Shown here: piece after piece, positions 17,256-26,561 of the stretch
Layout of the letters: each line of letters opens with the position of its first letter
How positions within the stretch are numbered: position 1 is the first letter of the stretch
Made by a program: the position numbers and the translations under genes
The notes under the pieces: generated by a model
The model's input: only the letters and a program-made list of their open reading frames with translations
What the model was told of the DNA's origin: nothing
Database searches by the model: none
From: Natrinema sp. DC36
Lineage (GTDB): Archaea > Halobacteriota > Halobacteria > Halobacteriales > Natrialbaceae
Direction: 5' to 3'
Length of the DNA stretch: 64,000 bases
Assembly (NCBI RefSeq): GCF_020405225.1
Contig: NZ_CP084473.1
Span: 248,001 to 312,000, forward strand

Positions 17256-19064
17256 ATGACCTGGAATATCGAAATCGAAAACATCGCAGGAATACTCGAC
17301 GGAAGGACGACCATTGAGCCGGGGTTGAACGCTGTTAGAGGGTCGAACTGGCAGGGGAAATCGAGTTTCATCGAGGCTATCAAGACCGCACTCGGAACGT
17401 CGACGGAACTCACCGAAAGCAAGGACAGCGGACGGGTGAAGCTACAGACACCCGACCGCGATATCACGGTTACGCTCACCCGCGAGAACGGAACCGTTCG
17501 GCGGAGCGGTACCCCGTATCTCGAAAACGAGTACGACGTTATTCGGACGGAACTGTTTGCCTGTCTCGACGAGCGAAACGAGGTCCGCAGTGCCGTTCGC
17601 CGGGGCGAGAACTTAGAGGACGTTCTCATGCGCCCGCTCGATTTCCAGAATATCGATGAGCAGATCACCGATCTGAAACGCGAGCGCGAGCAGATACGGT
17701 CGGAACTCTCACAGGCGAGAGAGGCGAAAAAACGCCTTCCCGGTGTACAGGAACAGGTCACCCAACTCGAGAAAGAGATCGAGGAGTTACGCGAAAAGCG
17801 CGATGAAATCGCCGTCAGCGACTCTGATGAAGCAACTGGCGAAGACGAGAACGATGACGCGTCTCCCCAGAAACGGTTGAGTAACGTACAGACGGAACGG
17901 AATCAAGCTGAAAACCAGATCGACAGATTAGAACGGACCATCGAACGAACCGAAGAACGTCTCCAGCAGCGAAGATCCGAACTCGAGTCGCTCGAAATTC
18001 CAGCGGACGACGATATCGAGGATAAACTTGCGGCAGCCCGGGACCAACTACAACAAATCGAACGGGATACCGAAGTACTGCAGTCGGTATACTCGGCGAA
18101 CGAGATGGTTCTAAAGGAGAACCGACTTGATCTCTTGACGGAGGTCGAACGTGAATTAACTGAAGACAACGTGGTTTGTTGGACATGCGGGAACGAGGCC
18201 AAGCGCGAGGAAATGGAGGAACGACTCGACCACCTTGGTGACAAAATCACGGATCAGCGGGCACAGAAAGAGCGGTATCACGATAGAGTCCAAGAACTCG
18301 AAGCCCGCCGCGAAGAGATCGATCAGGCGGAGCGTCGAAAGCGCGATCTGGAAAGTGAAATAACGGAACTGGAAGACACGCTTGCCGATCGACGTCAGAG
18401 TCTCGACGAAGCGGAGGAACGATACCGAGACGCTCAGGAACGGGTCGAAGAGCTCTCAGATACCGTCGACGAGACCGTCGAAGCGATCTCCGACGTCGAA
18501 AGCAAAATAAAGTATCGGGAAGCCGAACTGAACGATGTCAAAGACGAGCTATCCCAGCTCGAAACCCGGGCCGAACAAGTCGAGATGCTCGAAGCCGAGA
18601 GCGCGGAAATTCGGTCCGATATCGAAGAACTCCGGAATCGCAAAGACAGAATCAAACACCGCGCTCGAGAGGCGTTCGACGAAGCGATGGATGAAATCCT
18701 CTCCCGGTTTGGAACGGGGTTCGAGACCGCTCGTCTCACCGCCGACTTCGATCTCGTCGTCGCTCGTGACGGTCGAGAAGCCAGTCTCGATGCACTCAGT
18801 GAGGGAGAACTCGAACTTATCGGCTTCGTCGCAGCGCTTGCAGGCTACGAATCGTTCGACGTCGACGAGGCGGTGCCGCTTCTGCTCGTCGACGGTCTCG
18901 GCGGGCTAGCGGACGACAACCTGCACACTCTAGTCGAGTATCTTCACGAACGGACGGAATACCTCGTGTTCACCGCATATCCGGAGTACACGGCGTTCGA
19001 GGGCCGCGAGATCGACCCCGGTAATTGGACCGTCGCGACGAACAGGCAGGCCATCACTGACTGA
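17256..19064 (+). CDS. Archaea-specific SMC-related ATPase (Sph family)
   Basis: SMC/Rad50-like ATPase of 602 residues. The N-terminal ATPase half has a Walker A variant GSNWQGKSS near residue 30. Two long coiled-coil arms (about 135-300 and 315-490) flank a hook region with VCWTCG near residue 306, a CxxC that could dimerise through zinc. The C-terminal half has LSEGELELIGFVAALAG (signature motif) and PLLLVDGLGGLADDN (Walker B/D-loop, with Gly where many have Glu). It begins 2 bases after rdfA and is surely cotranscribed. Likely role: DNA tethering or compaction linked to RdfA. The acidic stretch near 188-205 is a haloarchaeal insertion. Confidence 0.87.
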   Translation: MTWNIEIENIAGILDGRTTIEPGLNAVRGSNWQGKSSFIEAIKTALGTSTELTESKDSGRVKLQTPDRDITVTLTRENGTVRRSGTPYLENEYDVIRTELFACLDERNEVRSAVRRGENLEDVLMRPLDFQNIDEQITDLKREREQIRSELSQAREAKKRLPGVQEQVTQLEKEIEELREKRDEIAVSDSDEATGEDENDDASPQKRLSNVQTERNQAENQIDRLERTIERTEERLQQRRSELESLEIPADDDIEDKLAAARDQLQQIERDTEVLQSVYSANEMVLKENRLDLLTEVERELTEDNVVCWTCGNEAKREEMEERLDHLGDKITDQRAQKERYHDRVQELEARREEIDQAERRKRDLESEITELEDTLADRRQSLDEAEERYRDAQERVEELSDTVDETVEAISDVESKIKYREAELNDVKDELSQLETRAEQVEMLEAESAEIRSDIEELRNRKDRIKHRAREAFDEAMDEILSRFGTGFETARLTADFDLVVARDGREASLDALSEGELELIGFVAALAGYESFDVDEAVPLLLVDGLGGLADDNLHTLVEYLHERTEYLVFTAYPEYTAFEGREIDPGNWTVATNRQAITD

Positions 19065-19140
19065 GTGACTGTTCTTTCTCCCATCTTTGCGGTTCGTTCC
19101 GTCACAACTGTTTTATCCGGGCGCAGTGACGCGAGAGCTG

Positions 19141-20286
19141 ATGGACACTGCGAACGAATACCCGGGGTCGAGGCTTCAGTTCGGCGAAGACGAAATCCGG
19201 ATCCAAGAAAACGAGATCGAGGAACTCCTCTCCGTTTCCCCGGATGACGCCTCCTCGCCAGAGACGTTGTCCGTCGCGAAAAACGTATTTCTGCCGCTGA
19301 CGACGGCATGCCGGTACACCTGTACGTATTGCACGTTTTTCGATCCTCCGGGCGAAGCATCGATAATGTCTATGGACGAGATCCGAACAGTGCTTCGTCA
19401 GGGCGTCCGGGCCGACTGCACGGAAGCCCTGTTTACGTTCGGCGATAAACCGAACGATCGGTATACCGAGATCCACCACCAACTCGACGAATGGGGATAC
19501 GGATCCATCCACGAGTATCTTCACCGGGCTTGCGAAGTCGCGTTGGAGGAGGGCATCCTCCCACATAGCAATCCCGGTGACCTCACCCACGATGAGGTGG
19601 AATATCTCTCATCGGTCAATGCGAGCATGGGTGTTATGTTAGAGACGACTGCTACTGTCGACGCTCACGCGGGTAAACGACAGAAGACCCCGGAACAGCG
19701 TCTCCGGACTATCCAGACCGCTGGTGAACTCGCCGTCCCGTTTACGACGGTTTTTCTCGTCGGACTCAGTGAGACGTGGCGCGATCGTGCAGAGAGTATA
19801 CTCGCGATCAAAGCGCTCCACGAGCGGTACGGTCACATTCAGGAAGTGATCGTACAGAACGTGGTCCCGAACGACCGGTCCGAGTTCGAGTCGCCATCGG
19901 TCGAAACCATGCGCCGTGTGACAGCGATGGCGAGATACGGGTTGCCGGATGCGATTGAACTCCAAGTACCACCGAACCTCTTCCCGGTCGATGAACTCCT
20001 CGACTGCGGTATCGGTGATTTCGGCGGTGTATCTCCGATCACGCAGGACCATATCAATCCGAATTACACGTGGCCGGAACTGCGGCGACTCGAAGAACTG
20101 GCGGATACTGCGGAGAAGCGCGTCGTTGAACGACTTCCGGTCTACGAACGGTATCTCGACGAGCAGCGAGAGATTCACGAGCCACAGCGCCTCGATCGAC
20201 CGTGGGTGACGGACCCGGTCCGAAACACCATTAGATCGAACGACCACCTCGCCCAATTGACCTCGACAGTGGATTCGCCGACGTGA
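19141..20286 (+). CDS. cofG: FO synthase subunit 1 (7,8-didemethyl-8-hydroxy-5-deazariboflavin synthase)
   Basis: Radical SAM enzyme of 381 residues that closes the deazaflavin ring after CofH. The cluster motif is CRYTCTYCTF (CxxxCxxC), with FTFGDKPNDRY, LPHSNPGDLTHDE, SMGVMLETTA, VPFTTVFLVGLSE and QNVVPNDRSEF following in family order. A TTTTATC box (19111-19117) about 27 bases before the ATG at 19141 supports this leaderless start; a longer frame begins upstream but crosses that promoter. It follows the SMC-related gene in the same direction with a 76-base gap and has its own promoter, so it need not be in the rdfA operon. Confidence 0.92.
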   Translation: MDTANEYPGSRLQFGEDEIRIQENEIEELLSVSPDDASSPETLSVAKNVFLPLTTACRYTCTYCTFFDPPGEASIMSMDEIRTVLRQGVRADCTEALFTFGDKPNDRYTEIHHQLDEWGYGSIHEYLHRACEVALEEGILPHSNPGDLTHDEVEYLSSVNASMGVMLETTATVDAHAGKRQKTPEQRLRTIQTAGELAVPFTTVFLVGLSETWRDRAESILAIKALHERYGHIQEVIVQNVVPNDRSEFESPSVETMRRVTAMARYGLPDAIELQVPPNLFPVDELLDCGIGDFGGVSPITQDHINPNYTWPELRRLEELADTAEKRVVERLPVYERYLDEQREIHEPQRLDRPWVTDPVRNTIRSNDHLAQLTSTVDSPT

Positions 20287-20416
20287 ACCACCGCTCTATA
20301 CTTCGTCACACTGCCCTCTTATCGCTCATTCCTCCCTATACTGTGAGTTCGCGGATTTACCGGTAACAATTCCCGGTATGTAAACCCAATAATGTGGCCG
20401 TGTCGAACCTTGCCAT

Positions 20417-21529
20417 ATGGGAGTCAGTGACGCATTTGGGGGACTAACTGCGGTACTCGAGTACCTAGAAACGACCGACGCCGAGGTCAAGAACGTCGAA
20501 ATCGGCAAGCAGGCGATCCAGGAACGTGATGAAATAACCGCGAACCTGACTGTCGGGGTACCGGTCCTCGCCGATGACGAGTTCCACGATGGAATTTCGA
20601 TCCGAGGAGACAACGTCGACCTCAAGGACAGTTACGCGAATATCGATCTCTCGGTGACTCTATCGGTCGAGGAGTCACAGAGAGGCTACGGTTCTTCACC
20701 GACCAGCGTCGGCATGTCCTCGGAACGAGCTAGCTCGAACGCTGTTCCAGCATACAAAGATCCAAATGCGTTACGGGACGTTTACGAACAGTACGATACC
20801 TTCCCCGAGATGACCGAGGCGCTGGGTGTCGATGTAACCTCAGAGACGGTTCGACGATATATGGTTGAATATGATATCCACGACCCCAGTGATACCAAAC
20901 AGGTGCGAAATCATACCGACCTCGATCAGAATACCCCTGATCCGTCGAGCAAAGACCTCGCAGAGGAAAGCGGGTCTGGGAAGCCGAACGCGGCTCCCTC
21001 CGAGACGATTGGGGGTGAGACTACCGCATCGTTCGGCGAAGATAAGTCAGCGGGATCGGTTGAGGACGGCGTTCCAGTAACGGCGACGAAGAAACGACCA
21101 GCATCTATTAGAACCGAAAACTCGGACGCTACGACCGGTACTAACGGGGATGGCACTGGCGAAAACAGCCGTGACGATGCTCCTGAAGGCGGCATCGACG
21201 ATGAGGACCCATCCGAGAAAGACGATACGTCCGTGGCCGAACTCCTCGCCGAGGCGAACAGTGAAAGCGGTGACGACTCGCTCATGGCCGATGGACACGG
21301 TATTCCCAAGGGTTTGACCGTGGGTGAACTCACAACGATCGTCAACGAGTCGAGCACGGTCTACGAGGTCAAAACCAAATTGGGTGTTAATCAGGATCTC
21401 GCCCGGCGACTCCTCAAAGAAACTGCGCTGATAGACCTCGTCACACAGCGCCTCGGTGCCGAGCAGATTAGAGTATCTCCGAGGGAGGTACGGCGACGAA
21501 TCGCCCCGAACGACCAGGATAGTTCGTAG
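20417..21529 (+). CDS. Unknown protein with two helix-turn-helix-like segments and a disordered acidic linker
   Basis: Acidic protein of 370 residues that I do not recognise. Residues 1-85 look folded (DAFGGLTAVLEYLETTD, then strands with NLTVGVPVL). Residues 115-155 (RDVYEQYDTFPEMTEALG, SETVRRYMVEYDIHD) have the spacing of a helix-turn-helix. Residues 160-300 are low-complexity, rich in Ser, Gly, Asp and Thr. The C-terminus (PKGLTVGELTTIVNES, VYEVKTKLGVNQDLARRLL) is a second helix-turn-helix-like unit. It is transcribed in the same direction as rdfA, SMC and cofG, from its own promoter. A DNA-binding role is an inference. Confidence 0.7.
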   Translation: MGVSDAFGGLTAVLEYLETTDAEVKNVEIGKQAIQERDEITANLTVGVPVLADDEFHDGISIRGDNVDLKDSYANIDLSVTLSVEESQRGYGSSPTSVGMSSERASSNAVPAYKDPNALRDVYEQYDTFPEMTEALGVDVTSETVRRYMVEYDIHDPSDTKQVRNHTDLDQNTPDPSSKDLAEESGSGKPNAAPSETIGGETTASFGEDKSAGSVEDGVPVTATKKRPASIRTENSDATTGTNGDGTGENSRDDAPEGGIDDEDPSEKDDTSVAELLAEANSESGDDSLMADGHGIPKGLTVGELTTIVNESSTVYEVKTKLGVNQDLARRLLKETALIDLVTQRLGAEQIRVSPREVRRRIAPNDQDSS

Positions 21530-21679
21530 CGTATTCTATACGGATGTCGCCGTGTAGATGACTGGTAATTCGTCTTCTCTTTGCTGCTAGCGTTGTCTTG
21601 TTTCATCTGTTTATTTTACATACTGATTTGGGTGAATAGACGGGAAGCGTTATTTGGGTGGGTGAAGAGTTCACACACA

Positions 21680-22492
21680 ATGGCAACAATCAGGGTGCGA
21701 GATTGGACGAAAAAACAGATTGAAGAGATTCTCGAGGAAGAGTCTCACTCTTCGCACGACTCGGTGATCAAAGCGCTGTTGAAGGACCGAGAACTAGCTA
21801 AATTTGCGGGGAAGGACATCGAGACCGAAGAGAGCACATCGAACGCAGATCAGCAGCCGCCCGAAGACAAGGCCTTCGACGAGCTCACGGTCCTCAGTGA
21901 GATGTACCGTGCGGACAACGATGTTCTTTTCCTCTGGTGCCCGAACTGCGGGAAGGAACTTGTCCACCTTACCCTGGAAAACCCGGTAGATATCTCTATC
22001 TTCGAGATGGAATGCCAACGATGTCTCAATCACCTCGATCAGCATGCGATCATCGCGATCGAGATCGGCTATCCGATCGAAGAGAAACTCGTCGAAGACA
22101 ACCTTCAGGCTGATCTGAAGGAGTGCACTATCGACTATTGGGACCGTCATCTCGAACAGTCGACCGAAAACACCGTCACTGAGGAGAGTGCAATCGAACA
22201 GTTGGTCTGGCAGTTCGATCAATATGTTCGGAACTTTCAGTGGGACTGGCCTGACGACGTTCCAGTTGTCGGTTTCGAAGCCGGAGATACGCTCCATAAC
22301 AAAGTCGATGGTGAACTGATCGAGGTTATCGAACCGGTCACGGAAAACCGGAACGCTCTCGATTCGTTCGAGGTAAAGCGGTATTCCGAGGGGACGGATC
22401 CTAACGAGGCCAGAACTGAAATTATGGACAGTAATACGATCGCTAACCTCATTATCAACCGGAGTCTGCACCTCGTAGAAGATGAACCGTAA
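21680..22492 (+). CDS. Unknown protein: ribbon-helix-helix-like N-terminus plus zinc-ribbon CPNCG...CQRC
   Basis: Protein of 270 residues. The first 45 residues (ATIRVRDWTKKQIEEILEEE, then HDSVIKALLKDRE) match the strand-helix-helix plan of MetJ/Arc-type DNA-binding domains. Residues about 90-125 contain WCPNCGKELVHL and MECQRCLNHL, a four-cysteine zinc knuckle. The acidic C-terminal half has no recognisable motif. The ATG at 21680 is supported by a TTATTTGG box about 28 bases upstream; upstream in-frame codons encode a hydrophobic tail typical of noncoding DNA. It converges on ppc. Possible regulator, target unknown. Confidence 0.75.
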   Translation: MATIRVRDWTKKQIEEILEEESHSSHDSVIKALLKDRELAKFAGKDIETEESTSNADQQPPEDKAFDELTVLSEMYRADNDVLFLWCPNCGKELVHLTLENPVDISIFEMECQRCLNHLDQHAIIAIEIGYPIEEKLVEDNLQADLKECTIDYWDRHLEQSTENTVTEESAIEQLVWQFDQYVRNFQWDWPDDVPVVGFEAGDTLHNKVDGELIEVIEPVTENRNALDSFEVKRYSEGTDPNEARTEIMDSNTIANLIINRSLHLVEDEP

Positions 22493-22563
22493 AGACGGCA
22501 AACCGTTTCGCAGAACGTGACTCGTTTTCTGGTCGTTCGTCTCACAGACGGGTGTTCGATATC

Positions 22564-25254
22564 CTATCCCGTATTCTTCATCCCAGCAGCGATTCCTTTG
22601 ACCGTCAGCCGTAACGTCCGCTCTTCGATGCCCGTCCGATCGGTCTGGTCGAGTAGGTGTACCTGTAGTATATTCAGCGGGTCGACGTACGGATTCCGAA
22701 GTTCTAAGTTCTCACTGAGCCAATCGCGGGTGTGAAGATGGTCGCGCTGCCCGATCTCGGTCAGCAGGTCGATCGCCCGCTCGTACTCGTCGGTCACGCG
22801 TGGGAAGAACCGCTCGCGAAGCTCCTCGTCGGCCAACCCCGCGTAGCGCTCGGAAATCTCGAGTTCGGTCCGCGACAGCGAGAGCGCCGCGTTGTCGAGG
22901 GACGTCCGGAAGAATGGCCACTCGTCGTACATCGTCCGGAGCGTCTCCATCGAGCCGCCGTCGTCTAGGTAGGAATCGATGCCCGTCGCGACCGCGTACC
23001 AGCCGGGCAGGATACACCGCGACTGGGTCCACGAGAACACCCACGGGATCGCCCGCAGGTCCTCAACGGTGCGCTCGCCCGATCGGGAGGCCGGCCGTGA
23101 GCCCAGATCGAGATCTTCGATGACCGTGATCGGCGTCGCCTGCTCGAAATACTGGACGAAGCCGTCGCTCTCGAGGAGATTGCGGTACTCCCGTCGGGCG
23201 GCGTCGGCCATCATCTCCATGGCCTTGAGCCACTCCTCCTGGTCCTCCTCCTCGGGCTGTTCGATCGCCTGTTTGCGTGCTCGGAGCTGGGCGTTGAGCA
23301 TCTGTTCGATGTTGCGTTCGGCGATGCGCGGGTTGCCGTACTTCTCGGCGATGGCCTCACCCTGCTCAGTGAACTTTACCTGGCCCGTCACCGTCGAGTT
23401 CGGCAGGGACAACAGCGCCTCGTTCATCGGGCCGCCGCCCCGGGAAATCGAGCCGCCGCGACCGTGGAACAGCCGCATCGTCACGTCGTGATCGTCACAG
23501 ATCTTCCCCAGTCGGCGCTGGTTCTTGTACAGCGACCAGTTCGCGGCGAGGAAGCCGTTCTCCTTGTTCGAGTCCGAGTAGCCCAGCATGATCTCCTGGG
23601 TCCACCCCCGGGCCTCCAGCGCCTGTACGTAAGCCTCGTTCTCGAACAGCGTCCCCATGATCCGACGAGCCCCCGAGAGGGCGTGCTCGGTCTCGAGGAG
23701 CGGCACGATATCGATCCCCGAATGCTCTGGAAGGGACACGACGCCGGCCTGGTCGGCTAGGAACAGCACCTCGAGGACGTGGCTGGGCTCCTCGGTCATC
23801 GAGATACAGTAGGTGTCGATCGCCTCGACGCCGTACTCGGTCTGCCACGCCGCGAGGCTGTCGAACAACTCGAGGACCCGCGCCGAGTCTTCCGAGAGCG
23901 GTTCGGTATCCCCGAGATCGATCACCGGTTCGTCCTGCAACACGGCGTCGGTCAGGAACTCGACGCGCTCGTCCTCCGACAGGCCGTGGTAGCCGATTCC
24001 CTCCGCTTCGAGGGCCTCGGCGATGGCGTCGGTGTGTTTTTGCTGGTGGTCCCGCAGGTCGAGACTCGCGAGCGAAAAGCCAAAGGTCGCGACCTGCCGG
24101 CGGATCGGATCGACGTGGGACTCGACGACACTCTCGGCCCCGTTGTTGCGTAGGCTCGTCGCGATAACCTCGAGGTCCTTAAGGAGGTCGTCGACCTCGT
24201 CGTAGCCGCCCGGTCGGACGTCGCCGACGCGGCGGAGTCGCTCGCGCATAAGTTGGAGTTTCTGGCGATAGGGCTCGCCGGGGTAGCGCTCCTCGGCCGT
24301 ACGTGCGCTACCCGGCAACCGTTCACGATCGCGCTCCAGGGAGGCCTGAAACGCCGAGCCGGCGTCGATCCGGCTCCCGTCCTGGCTCAGGATGCCCGAG
24401 AGGCGTTTGAGCTGATCGCGGTAGCGCTCCAAGATGACCTCGCGCTGGCGCTCTAAGGTGTTCGCGGTCACCTCGGGGGTCACGTACGGGTTGCCGTCGC
24501 GGTCGCTACCCGCCCACGAGCGGAACTCGAAGAGCTTCGGAATGTCGAGGGTTCCGGGGATTTCCTCATTGATCGTTTCGGCGAACTCATCGTAGACCTC
24601 GCCGACGACGTCGAACAGCGTGTTCTCAAGGTACCACTGGACGTTACGCGCCTCGTCTTCGGGCGCGGGCTGGCGGTTGCGGACCTGCGGGGTCTGCCAG
24701 AGACTCGTCACCTCGGCGTCGATATCGCGCCAGACCTGCCTCTCTTCCTTGTCGGTCAGCAACTGTTCGTCCAGCGTCTCGAGACACGTTGCAATCTCAC
24801 GAAGTTTGGATTTGACCGTCTTACGCCGTGCTTCAGTCGGGTGAGCGGTGAACGTCGGTTCGATCAGCATGTCGTTGAGAATCTGTCTGACGGTTTCGAT
24901 ATCAGCTTCGCCGAGTTCTTCGGCCGCCGTCTCGAGGCTATCGTCGAGGATTCCTTCGTGAGATTCGGTTCGGATCGTCCGAACCCGCTCGCGCTCTTCG
25001 GCGAGGTTGATAAGTTCGAAATAGGTTGTAAACCCGCGAGCGACGATCTGCTGGTGATGAGACGACAGGTCTTCGAGCTCCGCGATCAGCGGCTTCCGGG
25101 ACTTCCCGTCCCCGGATCGGTATTCGATCGAGGACCGACGAGACGATTCGACCGCTTCGAACGCTTTGCGAGAGGTCTGGTCCTCGAGGATGTTACCGAG
25201 CAACACGCCGAGCTCGCGGACATCCTGACGGATATCCCTGTTATGGAGTCGCAT
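22564..25254 (-). CDS. ppc: Phosphoenolpyruvate carboxylase
   Basis: Cytoplasmic anaplerotic enzyme of 896 residues that makes oxaloacetate from PEP and bicarbonate. Conserved elements in order: FTAHPTEARRKTV (bicarbonate/PEP His), WAGSDRDGNPYVT, LDLRDHQQKH, GYSDSNKENGFLAAN, RLFHGRGGSISRGGGP (catalytic loop), AIPWVFSWTQSR and a C-terminal MKNTG in place of the common QNTG. Length and domain order are those of bacterial-type PEPC. The start MRLHNRDIRQD at 25254 is the usual N-terminus. A diverged copy of the last 25 codons occurs alone at 31113-31187. A palindrome lies 160 bases upstream, between ppc and the DUF2061 gene. Confidence 0.96.
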   Translation of the reverse strand: MRLHNRDIRQDVRELGVLLGNILEDQTSRKAFEAVESSRRSSIEYRSGDGKSRKPLIAELEDLSSHHQQIVARGFTTYFELINLAEERERVRTIRTESHEGILDDSLETAAEELGEADIETVRQILNDMLIEPTFTAHPTEARRKTVKSKLREIATCLETLDEQLLTDKEERQVWRDIDAEVTSLWQTPQVRNRQPAPEDEARNVQWYLENTLFDVVGEVYDEFAETINEEIPGTLDIPKLFEFRSWAGSDRDGNPYVTPEVTANTLERQREVILERYRDQLKRLSGILSQDGSRIDAGSAFQASLERDRERLPGSARTAEERYPGEPYRQKLQLMRERLRRVGDVRPGGYDEVDDLLKDLEVIATSLRNNGAESVVESHVDPIRRQVATFGFSLASLDLRDHQQKHTDAIAEALEAEGIGYHGLSEDERVEFLTDAVLQDEPVIDLGDTEPLSEDSARVLELFDSLAAWQTEYGVEAIDTYCISMTEEPSHVLEVLFLADQAGVVSLPEHSGIDIVPLLETEHALSGARRIMGTLFENEAYVQALEARGWTQEIMLGYSDSNKENGFLAANWSLYKNQRRLGKICDDHDVTMRLFHGRGGSISRGGGPMNEALLSLPNSTVTGQVKFTEQGEAIAEKYGNPRIAERNIEQMLNAQLRARKQAIEQPEEEDQEEWLKAMEMMADAARREYRNLLESDGFVQYFEQATPITVIEDLDLGSRPASRSGERTVEDLRAIPWVFSWTQSRCILPGWYAVATGIDSYLDDGGSMETLRTMYDEWPFFRTSLDNAALSLSRTELEISERYAGLADEELRERFFPRVTDEYERAIDLLTEIGQRDHLHTRDWLSENLELRNPYVDPLNILQVHLLDQTDRTGIEERTLRLTVKGIAAGMKNTG

Positions 25255-25414
25255 AACCCAACCTCTGTCGCTGTCGCCAAAAAGGACTAGGAGAACGACT
25301 ATCGAGGCAGACTGGGCTGTTTCCCTACGGTGATCCGTCCGTCCCGCGAGCGGCGGTTGCGCTAAGCGGAAGGGTCAACCACAAGTATGCGATCTGTGAG
25401 TAGTGTGTCGTGTG

Positions 25415-25429
25415 TGGCACAATGTGCCA
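25415..25429. promoter_or_regulatory. Perfect palindrome TGGCACA-A-TGTGCCA
   Basis: A 15-base perfect dyad lies in the 343-base gap between divergent ppc (start 25254) and the DUF2061 gene (start 25598). Its size and symmetry suit a dimeric regulator. Related TGGCACA half-sites occur before npdG (2247) and before the LLM oxidoreductase gene (7361). Confidence 0.5.
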
Positions 25430-25597
25430 AACACCGAAGGGAGGCACAATCTTTCTCTCGTATTGTCTGTCCGAATACTGACCGCGAACCGTAACACGTC
25501 CCGAGAGGATCGTCCGTATGAAACCCCTTCCGGTTATATTCTGGCAAGTATGTTATTTATATTGATTACTTATAATGGGTCTCCGCGAAGAGCTACT

Positions 25598-25831
25598 ATG
25601 ATACGGTCTATCACCTCACGATCCGCGATTCATGTTCAAAAGCGGGCGATCGTCAAAACCATTTGTTATCGACTGGCCATGCTCCTGATTACAGTAACTG
25701 TTGCGTGGTCGGTCATCGGTGACGTGAATGCCGCGCTAAATATCGGTCTCGTCGCTAACCTCGTGAAGACCGGAACGTACTATATCTACGAGCGGACGTG
25801 GGATCGCATTATGTGGGGAGTCGCAACCTGA
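25598..25831 (+). CDS. Small DUF2061-family membrane protein
   Basis: Protein of 77 residues matching the DUF2061 pattern: KRAIVKTICYRLAMLLITVTV is a Lys/Arg-led first membrane segment, NAALNIGLVANLVKTGTYY is the second, and YERTWDRIMWG is the family's conserved C-terminus. Function is unknown. A TTATAA box at 25569-25575 lies about 27 bases before the ATG at 25598, so I use this leaderless start and discard the long upstream frame. It is divergent from ppc. Confidence 0.82.
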   Translation: MIRSITSRSAIHVQKRAIVKTICYRLAMLLITVTVAWSVIGDVNAALNIGLVANLVKTGTYYIYERTWDRIMWGVAT

Positions 25832-25925
25832 GTCCTACTACTCCGCCCCCATCTAGTTGCATATTAAGAGATTATATACTATGGCACAATAAATACTATA
25901 TCCGTGCATATCGCAGAACGTGGTG

Positions 25926-26069
25926 ATGTTTGACATCCAAGATAATCCTGGAAAAGAATCGTCGTATGAATGTTTACAGTGCGGTGAAATCACACGTTCA
26001 ACGTCTCACCCTGGAAATTGTCCAACATGTAATAGGGTAATGCAGAACCGGGCAAATTCCCTCGAATAA
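25926..26069 (+). CDS. Small rubrerythrin-like zinc-ribbon protein
   Basis: A 47-residue protein with two CxxC knuckles: YECLQCGEITRS and GNCPTCNRVMQNR. The spacing is that of the C-terminal rubredoxin-like knuckle of rubrerythrins, and haloarchaea carry many such stand-alone mini-proteins. It probably binds one zinc or iron. The ATG at 25926 precedes MFDIQDNPGKES, and the local DNA is more AT-rich than the neighbourhood. Role unknown. Confidence 0.72.
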   Translation: MFDIQDNPGKESSYECLQCGEITRSTSHPGNCPTCNRVMQNRANSLE

Positions 26070-26561
26070 CTTTCAATCCTCGTTTTTAGCCTGCTATCTC
26101 TACAGGGTAGCCAAAGCAGTAGGTATTGGCCGTCAGTACGAAGAGAGAGAGAGACCCGTTATTTACACTCTGCTAACTCGACCGTGTCGCAGAACATCTT
26201 GCGTTAAGACTGAGTGGGAGGTGTAGTACCGCTAGCTGGTGGTGGGTATAAATCTAAACTACCAATCTCTGAACTGAAACTATTGTGGAACTTGAAACTC
26301 GTGTTCTCATCCATGAGAACCAGCTAGAGACCCCTTCAGCCGGGATTCTGTTTCAATACCCAAATAGACTAAGCGGTGTAGATCATTTCCGCCCACACTT
26401 TCGAATCAGCCGATAGATGAATCCGCGGAGTGATCGCCCGTTTCAGTCCCGATTTCGTGAAACAAGTGATCAGCCGCATCTCAGATGACAATGCGCTCTC
26501 TTTGGTTAAAACATCGGTTTGAGTGCCAATGCTTATTCGGTGAACGGATCTACTTAGGTTG
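26070..26561. other. Gene-free stretch with inverted repeats
   Basis: About 490 AT-richer bases without a convincing gene. It contains the perfect dyad GTTCTCATCCATGAGAAC (26303-26320). It also contains a 9-base inverted pair, CTAGCTGGT (26232-26240) and ACCAGCTAG (26319-26327), that could bound a roughly 96-base miniature element. A minus-strand frame over 26369-26530 reads like a worn protein end (ITPRIHLSADSKVWAEMIYTA-like) but has no start. Confidence 0.45.
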
